From the NCBI GenBank assembly GCA_031270585.1, contig JAISXK010000110.1:1-6364 (forward strand): 6,364 nucleotides of DNA. Reading direction: 5' to 3'. Every line of letters begins with the position of its first letter. Within the stretch, counting starts at the first letter, position 1. This DNA is from Clostridiales bacterium. Lineage in GTDB: Bacteria; Bacillota; Clostridia; Christensenellales; CAG-138. Below the pieces are notes generated by a model that did not search any database, was not told where the DNA came from, and was given only the letters and a program-made list of their open reading frames with translations. A program made the translations under genes and the position numbers. Positions 1-5,463 of this stretch are shown one piece after another.

Positions 1-71
1 GGCGGCGCCGCACAGGCAAACGCGGATACCGCTAAGAGCGCCACGAGCACGGTTGCAAGCAATTTCTTCAT
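1..71 (-). CDS. Exported protein or lipoprotein, N-terminal signal peptide only (partial)
   Basis: Only the first 23 codons lie in the window; the gene runs off the left edge. The start ATG is at 71-69, preceded by a perfect AGGAGG (85-80) with an 8-nt spacer, which fixes the start. The peptide opens MKKLLATVL, continues as a hydrophobic core of Leu, Val and Ala, and reaches SAFACAA at residues 16-22. This is a bacterial export signal: two lysines, a hydrophobic stretch, then either an A-x-A signal peptidase I site (AFA) or a loose lipobox ending in Cys20. The length and style match lipoproteins such as solute-binding proteins of ABC importers in Bacillota, but nothing of the mature protein is visible, so no substrate can be proposed. 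It has its own strong promoter at 194-222 and a leader of about 115 nt containing a palindromic hairpin. Confidence 0.75.
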   Translation of the reverse strand, partial: MKKLLATVLVALLAVSAFACAAP

Positions 72-109
72 GTGATGTTCCTCCTGAAAATGTTTATTAC
101 CAAAAAGCG

Positions 110-125
110 TGCGGCCCGGGCCGCA
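110..125 (-). promoter_or_regulatory. Palindromic leader hairpin with T-run, possible attenuator
   Basis: TGCGGCCCGGGCCGCA is a perfect 16-bp palindrome in the 5' leader of the signal-peptide gene. On the minus strand it is followed, after CGC, by TTTTT (105-101). A GC-rich stem directly before a T-run is the layout of an intrinsic terminator, and here it sits between the promoter (194-222) and the ribosome binding site (80-85). It could terminate part of the transcripts early or stabilise the mRNA. The minimal loop and 3-nt gap before the T-run make it imperfect, and no known riboswitch aptamer was recognised upstream of it. Confidence 0.5.
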
Positions 126-193
126 AACCATTTGAATCACGAGATCCGGCGGATGGAAATATATAAATGTGACAAAAAATTTAACATGACGGA

Positions 194-222
194 ATTATAC
201 TCCCGCCACCGAAGCCTGTCAA
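194..222 (-). promoter_or_regulatory. Consensus promoter for the signal-peptide gene
   Basis: Read on the minus strand, TTGACA (222-217) and TATAAT (199-194) are separated by exactly 17 bp, a perfect match to the vegetative consensus in both boxes. Transcription should begin near position 187, leaving a leader of about 115 nt before the ATG at 71. An A/T-rich stretch (223-275) upstream of the -35 box could act as an UP element. Confidence 0.85.
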
Positions 223-276
223 CAAAAAAATGCAGGATATATAATTAACAATTTCATCATTAAATATAATATATAA

Positions 277-579
277 CTAAAATATTAAAAAATGGCTAAT
301 TTGCTGGACATTTTTACATGGAAACACGCGATAGAAGAGAAAGCGCGAGTAATATTGAAATAAAAAATATTTTAAATTGCATTTTTGAATTGCGGTTGGG
401 TGTTGCCCGCATTTCTTTACGCGGGTTTTTTCGTCCCTCTGTTCCGTATCCTTTTTCTTTTTATGCGGCGGCTTGCGCAATAGCACAATGGCCAGATATA
501 GTACCGCGATCCCCGCAAACACGCCCGCCATGCCTTTGCCCATGATGGGCGGCGCAGCTAAAAACGCCTGTACGTTCAT
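277..579 (-). CDS. OadG-like small membrane subunit of a sodium-pump decarboxylase (probably decayed)
   Basis: The ORF is 100 codons. The start ATG (579-577) follows AAGGGG with a 5-nt spacer. Residues 13-35 (MGKGMAGVFAGIAVLYLAIV and onward) form one membrane span that opens with the Gly-Met pattern of gamma subunits of sodium-translocating decarboxylases. A basic stretch, RKPPHKKKK, follows at residues 35-43, as in that family. In the complex, the gamma subunit anchors and stabilises the carboxyltransferase and beta subunits at the inner face of the membrane. The tail after about residue 58 is AT-rich and rich in Phe, Tyr and Cys, looks non-coding, and overlaps a plus-strand hairpin (406-431), so the original end may be lost. 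The gene lies 20 nt downstream of an oadB-like fragment on the same strand, which supports the identification. With a broken partner and no alpha subunit in view it is probably not functional. Confidence 0.5.
   Translation of the reverse strand: MNVQAFLAAPPIMGKGMAGVFAGIAVLYLAIVLLRKPPHKKKKDTEQRDEKTRVKKCGQHPTAIQKCNLKYFLFQYYSRFLFYRVFPCKNVQQISHFLIF
406..431 (+). terminator. Intrinsic-terminator-like hairpin, plus strand
   Basis: CCCGC (406-410) and GCGGG (421-425) can pair around a 10-nt loop and are followed directly by six T residues (426-431). The geometry is that of a rho-independent terminator reading rightward, but no convincing plus-strand gene lies upstream. It may end a small or antisense RNA, belong to a lost gene, or be chance. 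The five-pair stem is short. Confidence 0.35.
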
Positions 580-599
580 ACTATCCCCTTATTCCGCTA

Positions 600-830
600 T
601 CAGTTTGATGAGTTTGATAAGGTGATCAGGTTTGCAAGCACCTTTTGCGCCGTATCCGAAAGCGCGTTGAGCACGCCGCATGCGCGTATCAGGCTGCCAA
701 ACATCAAAAACCCAATCAGCGCTGCGGATTCCGGCGCTACTACGCCTGCAATCATGGTTACGATGATGGGGAACAGTATGCGCGTGGTTTTGGATATCCC
801 TTTATACGCAAAATAGGAGTATGCGCGCAA
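600..830 (-). pseudogene. oadB-like fragment: sodium-translocating decarboxylase beta subunit
   Basis: About 76 codons on the minus strand match an internal part of the beta subunits of oxaloacetate, methylmalonyl-CoA and glutaconyl-CoA decarboxylases. The recognisable core runs from ILFPIIVTMIAGVV, through ESAALIGFLMFGSLIRACGV, to LSDTAQKVLANLITL. The family pattern is FPI-hydrophobic, P-x-A-x-PLIG-hydrophobic-G-x-L-x-R-x-x-GV, then LS-x-TAQ-x-x-L-x-N-hydrophobic-T. Beta subunits are polytopic membrane proteins of about 370-430 residues that couple decarboxylation to sodium export. Here everything after the Asn-Leu-Ile-Thr segment is missing: it runs into SNSSN and a TGA. Upstream, RAYSYFA resembles the family's AAYSYMA segment but joins directly to KGISKTTRILFP, which suggests an internal deletion of roughly 20-30 residues. 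No start codon or ribosome binding site fits. The serine recombinase gene begins about 105 bp to the right on the opposite strand. Confidence 0.7.
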
Positions 831-935
831 GCATGCCGGTATTGAATCAAAAGGCGGATTGAGCCGCCGCAGAGAGCGCGGAAAAAAGATTGGAGATATG
901 AACGCGGCAGAACACGCGAAGGAGATGATGGGATT

Positions 936-1541
936 ATGGAAAAGTACGGATACGTCCGCGTATCGTCGCAGGACCAGAACGAGGACAGGCAGTTGATCGC
1001 AATGCGCGAATTGAACATACCCGCCGGACAGATATATACGGATAAAATTTCCGGCAAAGGCTTTGAGCGTCCCGCCTACACAGCCCTGTTGAAAAAGCTG
1101 AAATCCGGCGATCTTGTTTACGTCAAGAGCATAGACCGTTTGGGACGCAATTATGAAGAAATACAAAACCAATGGAGATTGCTGACAAAGGAGCGCGGCG
1201 CGGACATTGCCGTGATCGACATGCCCCTGTTGGACACGCGGCTGAACAAGGATTTAATGGGGACGTTTATTGCCGATCTGATCTTGCAGATATTGTCTTT
1301 CGTGGCGCACAGCGAGCGCGACAACATAAAAAAACGCCAAGCGGAAGGCATTGCGGCGGCACGTTTGCGGGGCGTTCGCTTTGGCCGCCCCGCCAAAAAG
1401 CCGCCTGAAAATTTCTCCGTTTTGGTACGCCAATGGGAACGCGGGAAACTGCGCACAAAAGACCTGATGGCGCAATCCGGCCTGTCGGAAACCACGCTGT
1501 ACAGGCGTCTCAGAGAACATGGAATCGTCCGCAGGAAATAA
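936..1541 (+). CDS. Serine recombinase of the resolvase/DNA invertase family
   Basis: This is a 201-residue recombinase that cuts and rejoins DNA through a 5'-phosphoserine intermediate. The N-terminal catalytic domain spans about residues 3-145. Catalytic residues sit at the positions known from gamma-delta resolvase: Arg8 and Ser10 (YVRVSS), Arg45 (FERP), and Asp67, Arg68 and Arg71 (SIDRLGR). The E helix with SERDNIKKRQAEGI (126-139) follows, then the linker RGVRFGRPAKKP, then a helix-turn-helix at about 169-195 (LMAQSGLSETTLYRRL) for binding the outer part of the site. The length equals that of Hin, Gin and Pin-type invertases; large serine integrases are much longer. The ATG at 936 follows AAGGAG (919-924) with a longish 11-nt spacer, and no alternative start is in frame. 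Six bases after its stop lies the first of two inverted 26-bp sites flanking a promoter, which suggests a DNA invertase rather than a resolvase. The protein looks intact and active. Resolvase function for a lost transposon is the alternative. Confidence 0.93.
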   Translation: MEKYGYVRVSSQDQNEDRQLIAMRELNIPAGQIYTDKISGKGFERPAYTALLKKLKSGDLVYVKSIDRLGRNYEEIQNQWRLLTKERGADIAVIDMPLLDTRLNKDLMGTFIADLILQILSFVAHSERDNIKKRQAEGIAAARLRGVRFGRPAKKPPENFSVLVRQWERGKLRTKDLMAQSGLSETTLYRRLREHGIVRRK

Positions 1542-1546
1542 CAATT

Positions 1547-1572
1547 CCGCCAAAAAGTCTACCTTTTGACAG
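1547..1572. repeat. Candidate crossover site, left inverted copy
   Basis: This is a 26-bp imperfect palindrome. Its two 12-bp half-sites, each read inward, are CCGCCAAAAAGT (1547-1558) and CTGTCAAAAGGT (complement of 1561-1572), flanking the core dinucleotide CT (1559-1560). With the right copy, all four half-sites fit Y-N-G-Y-CAAAA-D-G-T. The 12+2+12 layout with a CAAAA tract in each arm is the layout of hix sites cut by Hin, whose half-site is of the form TTATCAAAAACC. The site starts 6 bp after the recombinase stop codon. Confidence 0.75.
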
Positions 1573-1574
1573 AA

Positions 1575-1597
1575 GCCCATCGGCGACGGGTATGGGC
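1575..1597. repeat. Hairpin inside the invertible segment
   Basis: GCCCAT (1575-1580) and ATGGGC (1592-1597) are perfect inverted repeats around an 11-nt GC-rich loop. There is no T-run after it on either strand (AAAAA follows on the plus strand), so it is not a standard terminator. Its position just after the recombinase gene and before the internal promoter could make it a barrier to read-through or a 3'-end stabiliser. Confidence 0.4.
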
Positions 1598-1648
1598 AAA
1601 AATCCCAAAGTATCACTGCCGATTTACAAAAAATCTTCTAAAATACGG

Positions 1649-1677
1649 TTGTTCCAACAGGAAAATGGGAGTATAAT
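1649..1677 (+). promoter_or_regulatory. Promoter inside the invertible segment, facing the diguanylate cyclase gene
   Basis: TTGTTC (1649-1654) and a perfect TATAAT (1672-1677) are separated by 17 bp. An A/T-rich tract (1627-1644) lies directly upstream, as in UP elements. The -35 box is only a partial match (TTG conserved), but the -10 box and spacing are ideal. Transcription should start near 1684, cross the right-hand site, and enter the cyclase gene after a leader of about 114 nt. Confidence 0.7.
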
Positions 1678-1692
1678 GCGTTTAGTCAGATG

Positions 1693-1718
1693 TTGCCAAA
1701 AGGTAGACATTTTGACTA
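1693..1718. repeat. Candidate crossover site, right inverted copy
   Basis: This is a 26-bp imperfect palindrome with half-sites TTGCCAAAAGGT (1693-1704) and TAGTCAAAATGT (complement of 1707-1718) around the core AG (1705-1706). Compared with the reverse complement of the left site it is identical at 17 of the 18 central bases and 20 of 26 overall. Both arms fit the same consensus as the left site. Identity falls off outside the 26 bp, as expected for a protein-defined site rather than a duplicated sequence. Confidence 0.75.
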
Positions 1719-1797
1719 TGCCCGGTCGCTCAGTTACAACGAAATAATGCCGAAATCCGGCTTGTCGCGGCTATTATTTTTGAATAAGGTGTATGAT

Positions 1798-3051
1798 GTG
1801 AATATCAAAAAAACCGCCTTCAAATATCAGGGACGAAAAAATTCAATGGTATCGCTGTTTGTCATATCCGTTGCCGTCGTGCTGGCCCTCTGCCTGTACA
1901 CGGGAATGGAAATGAGCAATTTTTCAGAATCTTTTTATCAGGAGACCGAATATCGTTTGTTGACTGTGAGCCGTTACGCCGCCGAACTTGTGACGGCCCG
2001 GGAACTGGATGAATTGCAAACACCGGAGGATTTGAACAAGCCCATCTTTAACGATTTGCGTCAACGAATGGTTACGTTCGCGGATGAAAACAATATCCTG
2101 TTTGTGTATTATATGCGAAACACCGACGAAAATTTGGCGCAGTATATTCTCGATAATGATCTCACGGAAGAAACCGTCGATCTGACCACAGAACCGTTTG
2201 AATGGGAGGAAAAAGCCCTTGTTGCGCTGCATGACCGCGTTGCCGCCGCTGAAGTGTACCAATATTTGATTGGATATGAACATTTGATTTCAGGCTTTGC
2301 CCCCGTTTTTGATGCTGACGGGCAAGTGGCCGCAGTTGTTGGCGTCGATATTCTGGACGAACAACTCATTGAAATTCACAATACCATGAACATACTCATA
2401 CCATTGCTTGCTTTCGGTGTGCTGATTGTTTTTGTTTGCGGCTCGCTGAATGTGTTCATGTATAATCGCGCTGACGAGGATCGCATGAAACTGTCGGCAG
2501 AGGTTGAAAAAGGAGATATCGACCCACTGGTCGGCATTTACAACAGGCGGTTTTTTGATAAGCGTATAAACCGGCTGCTGGATTCCTTATCCCGTTCGGG
2601 CAGTTTGCTTGGCCTGCTGATGATTGATGTAGATTTTTTCAAAGAATACAACGATACTTATGGCCATTTGAGGGGCGATAACTGTTTGCGGCTTGTCGCG
2701 GAAAATCTTCGAAAAGGCATCAGGCGCGAAGATGATTTCGTCGCGCGGTATGGCGGTGATGAGTTTGTCGCCGTTCTGCCCAACACAGATGAAACCGGGA
2801 CGCGCGAGGTCGCGGACAGATTTCTTGAAAATGTGCGAAACCTCAACATTCCCCATGAAGCAAGCGCCGTGGCAAAACGTGTCACGGTTTCAATCGGACT
2901 TGTCTCTGTCAAAGTTGAAAACGGCGATGGTTGGGACGACTATATAAAACGCGCGGACGAAGCGCTTTATTTGTCAAAGCAAAATGGCCGTGACCGGTGC
3001 AGTTATTTAAATTTTACTGATACCGGTTCCCTTCATAACGCGGATTCTTGA
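1798..3051 (+). CDS. Membrane-anchored diguanylate cyclase (extracellular Cache-like sensor plus GGDEF)
   Basis: This gene makes cyclic-di-GMP from two GTP. I place the start at GTG 1798, preceded by AAGGTG (1786-1791) with a 6-nt spacer, giving 417 residues. The same frame is open upstream to ATG 1747 and ATG 1690, but neither has a clear ribosome binding site, and 1690 lies only about 6 nt after the predicted transcript start. Domain order: cytoplasmic tail; membrane span 1 at about 17-36; extracytoplasmic sensor at about 37-197, ending in a Cache/PAS-like PVFDADGQVAAVVGVDI; membrane span 2 at about 198-221; short linker; GGDEF domain at about 243-404. The domain starts with DPLVGIYNRRFF, has the metal-binding MIDVDFFKEYND region, an intact active site RYGGDEF (GGDEF at 319-323), and an RxxD inhibitory site (REDD, 310-313). 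It should therefore be catalytically active and feedback-inhibited by its product. It lies directly downstream of the candidate invertible promoter, so its expression may be phase-variable. No EAL or HD-GYP domain is present. Confidence 0.92.
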   Translation: MNIKKTAFKYQGRKNSMVSLFVISVAVVLALCLYTGMEMSNFSESFYQETEYRLLTVSRYAAELVTARELDELQTPEDLNKPIFNDLRQRMVTFADENNILFVYYMRNTDENLAQYILDNDLTEETVDLTTEPFEWEEKALVALHDRVAAAEVYQYLIGYEHLISGFAPVFDADGQVAAVVGVDILDEQLIEIHNTMNILIPLLAFGVLIVFVCGSLNVFMYNRADEDRMKLSAEVEKGDIDPLVGIYNRRFFDKRINRLLDSLSRSGSLLGLLMIDVDFFKEYNDTYGHLRGDNCLRLVAENLRKGIRREDDFVARYGGDEFVAVLPNTDETGTREVADRFLENVRNLNIPHEASAVAKRVTVSIGLVSVKVENGDGWDDYIKRADEALYLSKQNGRDRCSYLNFTDTGSLHNADS

Positions 3052-3246
3052 CAGCGGGACGCAGGCAGTTTGGCGAGTGGCTTGGGGTTGATGATTTTGA
3101 TATGGCGGCGTTTGACTTGGATGACATGAACTTCCGGCTCAAAAAAGATACCGCGCATGTACAAGCACTATTATGAGGACGGATTGTTTCCGACACAGAA
3201 GTCAATCGATAGGATTGAGCGCAAATATCTACGGAGAAAGCCATGA
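3051..3246 (+). pseudogene. Frameshifted coding remnant, unrecognised family
   Basis: Two adjoining plus-strand frames read like one broken protein. The first runs from about 3051 to the TGA at 3174-3176 and encodes RRQFGEWLGVDDFDMAAF, then DLDDMNFRLKKDTAH. The second, from about 3157 to the TGA at 3244-3246, encodes MYKHYYEDGLFPTQKSIDRI, then ERKYLRRKP. Joining them gives a protein-like sequence with an acidic first half and a lysine/arginine-rich end. The shift lies near GCGCATGTAC, where loss of two bases (an AT from a CATATG) would explain it. There is no start codon with a ribosome binding site, and the reading begins inside the end of the cyclase gene. I do not recognise the family with confidence; the style resembles accessory genes of clostridial conjugative elements, but that is impression only. 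Confidence 0.45.
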
Positions 3247-3286
3247 CACGCAGGAAACCGATCATCGCCAATGGCAATGTGCAAAT

Positions 3287-3323
3287 ATGGGCCGCGCAGC
3301 CGAAATTCGCATACGCGGCCCAT
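3287..3323 (-). terminator. Strong inverted repeat downstream of punA, candidate terminator
   Basis: ATGGGCCGCG (3287-3296) and CGCGGCCCAT (3314-3323) are a perfect 10-bp inverted repeat with a 17-nt loop. It lies about 30 bp past the punA stop codon, between the convergent cyclase and deoB-punA transcripts. The T-run after it on the minus strand is poor (ATATTTG), and there is none on the plus strand, so termination may be inefficient or need Rho. It could serve both directions as a barrier. Confidence 0.5.
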
Positions 3324-3352
3324 AGTATGTCGATTTATGGTAAATTAAAACA

Positions 3353-4180
3353 TTAAATGTCCATATTCGCGATCCCTTCCAATATGCGGTCCAGCAGCAA
3401 AGCTATCCGCCCCGCAGCGGCATTACCCGCCGCCTGCACCTCGGCATGTGAGAGCGGCGTTTTTGATACGCCGGCCGCCATATTGGTTATCAGCGAAAGA
3501 CCTATTGTTTTTAGTCTGCAATGCGCGGCTACGATAGCTTCCGGCACGGTAGACATCCCAACGGCGTCCGCGCCCATTGTGCGCGCCATGCGTATTTCCG
3601 CCGGCGTTTCATAAGAGGGGCCCGAGAACATCATATATACGCCTTCGCGTAACCGCAGCCCCATTTTACCGGCCTGTTCCATGATTTTGCCTCTGATAGA
3701 CGCACTGTACACATCGCATAAATCGGGAAAACGGGGGCCGAATTCATCCATATTTTCCCCTATCAGCGGGTGACTGCCCGAAAAGTTAATATGATCCGCA
3801 ATCAGCATAATATCGCCCACGGCAAAGCCTGTGTTTACGCCGCCTGCCGCGTTGGTAATGATAAGATATTCTATGCCAAGCTTTTTCATGATGCGCACAC
3901 CTATGGTCGCCATGCGCTGTGAGTGCCCTTCGTAATAGTGCACCCTGCCTTGCATGGAGATGATGGGCAGGTTATCACGTTCGCCCATTATAAAGCGCGC
4001 GGCATGCCCCGGCACGCTGGATGAGGGGAACCCCGGTATATCTCTGTAGTTCACACTGGAAGCGTTGTAGAAACCGTTTGCGTACATACCCAGTCCCGAA
4101 CCCAGTATCAACCCTACCTTGGGCGGGCGGCCGCTGTGCCGGGATATGATATTTACCGCCGTATCAATTACGTTTTGCAT
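3353..4180 (-). CDS. punA: Purine nucleoside phosphorylase, trimeric type (inosine/guanosine)
   Basis: This 275-residue cytoplasmic enzyme splits purine (deoxy)nucleosides with phosphate to free base and (deoxy)ribose-1-phosphate. The length matches the low-molecular-mass trimeric family. Visible signatures: phosphate-binding LGSGLG (26-31); QGRVHYYEG (77-85); TNAAGG (109-114); SGPSYETPAE (186-195), with Tyr190 and Glu191 equivalent to the purine-site Tyr-Glu of the human enzyme; GMSTVPE (208-214), the ribose-side methionine; and Asn233 in ITNMAAG, the base-binding asparagine. The Glu/Asn pair indicates 6-oxopurine nucleosides (inosine, guanosine and their deoxy forms) as substrates. The ATG (4180-4178) is 1 nt after the deoB stop, and its ribosome binding site GGAGGG (4191-4186) lies inside the end of deoB, so the two genes should be cotranscribed and translationally coupled. 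No anomaly seen. Confidence 0.96.
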   Translation of the reverse strand: MQNVIDTAVNIISRHSGRPPKVGLILGSGLGMYANGFYNASSVNYRDIPGFPSSSVPGHAARFIMGERDNLPIISMQGRVHYYEGHSQRMATIGVRIMKKLGIEYLIITNAAGGVNTGFAVGDIMLIADHINFSGSHPLIGENMDEFGPRFPDLCDVYSASIRGKIMEQAGKMGLRLREGVYMMFSGPSYETPAEIRMARTMGADAVGMSTVPEAIVAAHCRLKTIGLSLITNMAAGVSKTPLSHAEVQAAGNAAAGRIALLLDRILEGIANMDI

Positions 4181-4181
4181 G

Positions 4182-5351
4182 CTATCCCTCCAAAAGTGGC
4201 AAAAAAGATTCGCCGCACGGCCATTTATCCTGCGTCAGGTATTCATATATGGTTGCGCCCACGTCGGCAAAGGTTTTGCGTGTGCCGATATCCACATTGG
4301 GCTTTACGCAGCCGCCATATAGCGTCAGCGGAATGTATTCGCGGGAATGATCGGTGCTTTTTGTGGTGGGGTCGCATCCATGATCCGCCGTAATGATCAA
4401 CAGATCGCCTGGACGCATCGCCCGCGTAATAGCGGGCACACTGGCGTCAAAGCGCTCCAAAGCCCGCGCATACCCCTCCACATCGTTTCTATGGCCGTAG
4501 AGCATATCAAAATCCACCAGATTCACAAACAGAAAATCAAACTTTTCTTCCTCCATAAACCGTATGGTTTCCGCAACGCTGTCCTTATTGTTTTTTGTAT
4601 GGTTGGATAGCGCGAGGCTGCGGTTGCCGAAGATATCCTCTATTTTGCCAATGCCGCCGTTGATCATGCCGCGCTTTGCAAAATCGTCCAATATGGTTTT
4701 TCCGGGCGGGTCTATGGAAAAATCCCTTCTGTGTTCGGTGCGGGTATAGGCGCCGCTTTTGCCGATAAACGGACGCGCAATCACCCGGCCCACCAAATAA
4801 TCGCCAACCAACAGGCCGCGCGCGATCTCGCACATATGGTATAGCTCATCCAGCGGGATAACCTTCTCATGCGCCGCGATTTGAAATACGCTGTCTGCGG
4901 AGGTGTATACGATGGGATACCCCGTCTTTGCGTGCGCATCACCCAAAAGCCGGATGATTTCGGTACCCGAAGCGGGTTTGTTGTAAAGGGTTTTTCGCCC
5001 CGTGCGCTTTTCAAATTCTTTTATGATTTCTTCGGGGAACCCATGCGGGTATGTGCGCAGCGGTCGCGCCATGGGTAAGCCCGCAAGTTCCCAATGGCCG
5101 CTGGTGGTATCCTTGGCGTGTGTGCGCTCAGCCGCCTTGCCAAACGCGCCTGCAGGTGAAGTTACAGCGGGCAGCCCGCTGCTGTTGATGTTGCCCAGAC
5201 CCAGATTGAGAAGATTGGGTATATCCAGTGTTTTTCTGTATTTATAGATATTTCCCAGCGTATGTGAACCCTCGTCATGAAAATCCGCCGCGTCGGGCAT
5301 CTCGCCTATCCCAACGCTATCCATTACAATCAAAATAACGCGCTTTTGCAT
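4182..5351 (-). CDS. deoB: Phosphopentomutase
   Basis: This 389-residue cytoplasmic enzyme of the alkaline-phosphatase superfamily interconverts (deoxy)ribose-1-phosphate and (deoxy)ribose-5-phosphate, linking nucleoside breakdown to central carbon metabolism. I start it at ATG 5351-5349, preceded by AAAGGAGGT (5366-5358) with a 7-nt spacer; an in-frame ATG 11 codons upstream has no such signal and would include the ribosome binding site in the protein. Motifs: metal-binding MDSVGIGEMPDA (Asp11); AKDTTSGHWE (residues 79-88), holding the threonine phosphorylated in activation; the substrate region around NKPASGTEI; DFDMLYGHRND (280-290); and TADHGCDPTTKSTDHSREYIP in two parts (metal-binding Asp and His residues at 321-337). 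The length is normal for the family. It is first in a two-gene operon with punA, from the promoter at 5398-5426. Confidence 0.97.
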   Translation of the reverse strand: MQKRVILIVMDSVGIGEMPDAADFHDEGSHTLGNIYKYRKTLDIPNLLNLGLGNINSSGLPAVTSPAGAFGKAAERTHAKDTTSGHWELAGLPMARPLRTYPHGFPEEIIKEFEKRTGRKTLYNKPASGTEIIRLLGDAHAKTGYPIVYTSADSVFQIAAHEKVIPLDELYHMCEIARGLLVGDYLVGRVIARPFIGKSGAYTRTEHRRDFSIDPPGKTILDDFAKRGMINGGIGKIEDIFGNRSLALSNHTKNNKDSVAETIRFMEEEKFDFLFVNLVDFDMLYGHRNDVEGYARALERFDASVPAITRAMRPGDLLIITADHGCDPTTKSTDHSREYIPLTLYGGCVKPNVDIGTRKTFADVGATIYEYLTQDKWPCGESFLPLLEG

Positions 5352-5397
5352 CACCGCACCTCCTTTGGTATGAATTTTGCACATTCCATGCTTACTT

Positions 5398-5426
5398 AGT
5401 ATATCGTTTTTGGAACTGCTTTACAA
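5398..5426 (-). promoter_or_regulatory. Promoter of the deoB-punA operon
   Basis: On the minus strand, TTGTAA (5426-5421) and TATACT (5403-5398) are separated by 17 bp. The predicted transcript starts near 5391, about 40 nt before the deoB ATG, leaving room for the strong ribosome binding site. No clear operator palindrome was seen around it. Confidence 0.7.
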
Positions 5427-5463
5427 ATCGGATTGCAGTTGATGGATAAAGCCCCTTGTAATC

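Larger units (their letters stand above)
1561..1704. mobile_element. Candidate invertible DNA segment carrying a promoter
   Basis: These are the 144 bp between the core dinucleotides of two inverted 26-bp sites (1547-1572 and 1693-1718). The core reads CT on the left and AG on the right, so the sites are head-to-head, the arrangement that yields inversion rather than deletion. The segment contains one strong rightward promoter (1649-1677), an A-rich stretch (1627-1644) just upstream of it, and a hairpin (1575-1597). No convincing promoter was seen on the opposite strand of the segment, so inversion should switch downstream transcription off rather than replace it. Inversion itself is inferred; only one orientation is present in this sequence. 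Confidence 0.65.

Noticed and set aside
318..545. A 75-codon plus-strand ORF opposite the OadG-like gene
   Set aside because: There is no ribosome binding site, it contains the terminator-like hairpin at 406-431, and it lies antisense to a better candidate.
844..868. GAATCAAAAGGC followed by the small hairpin GGCGG/CCGCC upstream of the recombinase, resembling one crossover half-site
   Set aside because: It matches the half-site consensus only partly and has no second arm or 2-bp core, so a third recombination or autoregulatory site is not supported.
1720..1797. A cyclic-di-GMP riboswitch in the cyclase leader
   Set aside because: The leader has only a four-pair hairpin and none of the conserved sequence blocks of class I or class II cyclic-di-GMP riboswitches.
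3243..3356. A 37-codon plus-strand ORF (MTRRKP onward) whose ATG overlaps the stop of the frameshifted remnant
   Set aside because: It contains the whole 10-bp inverted repeat at 3287-3323, runs into the end of punA, and shows no family pattern; the ATGA overlap is probably chance.
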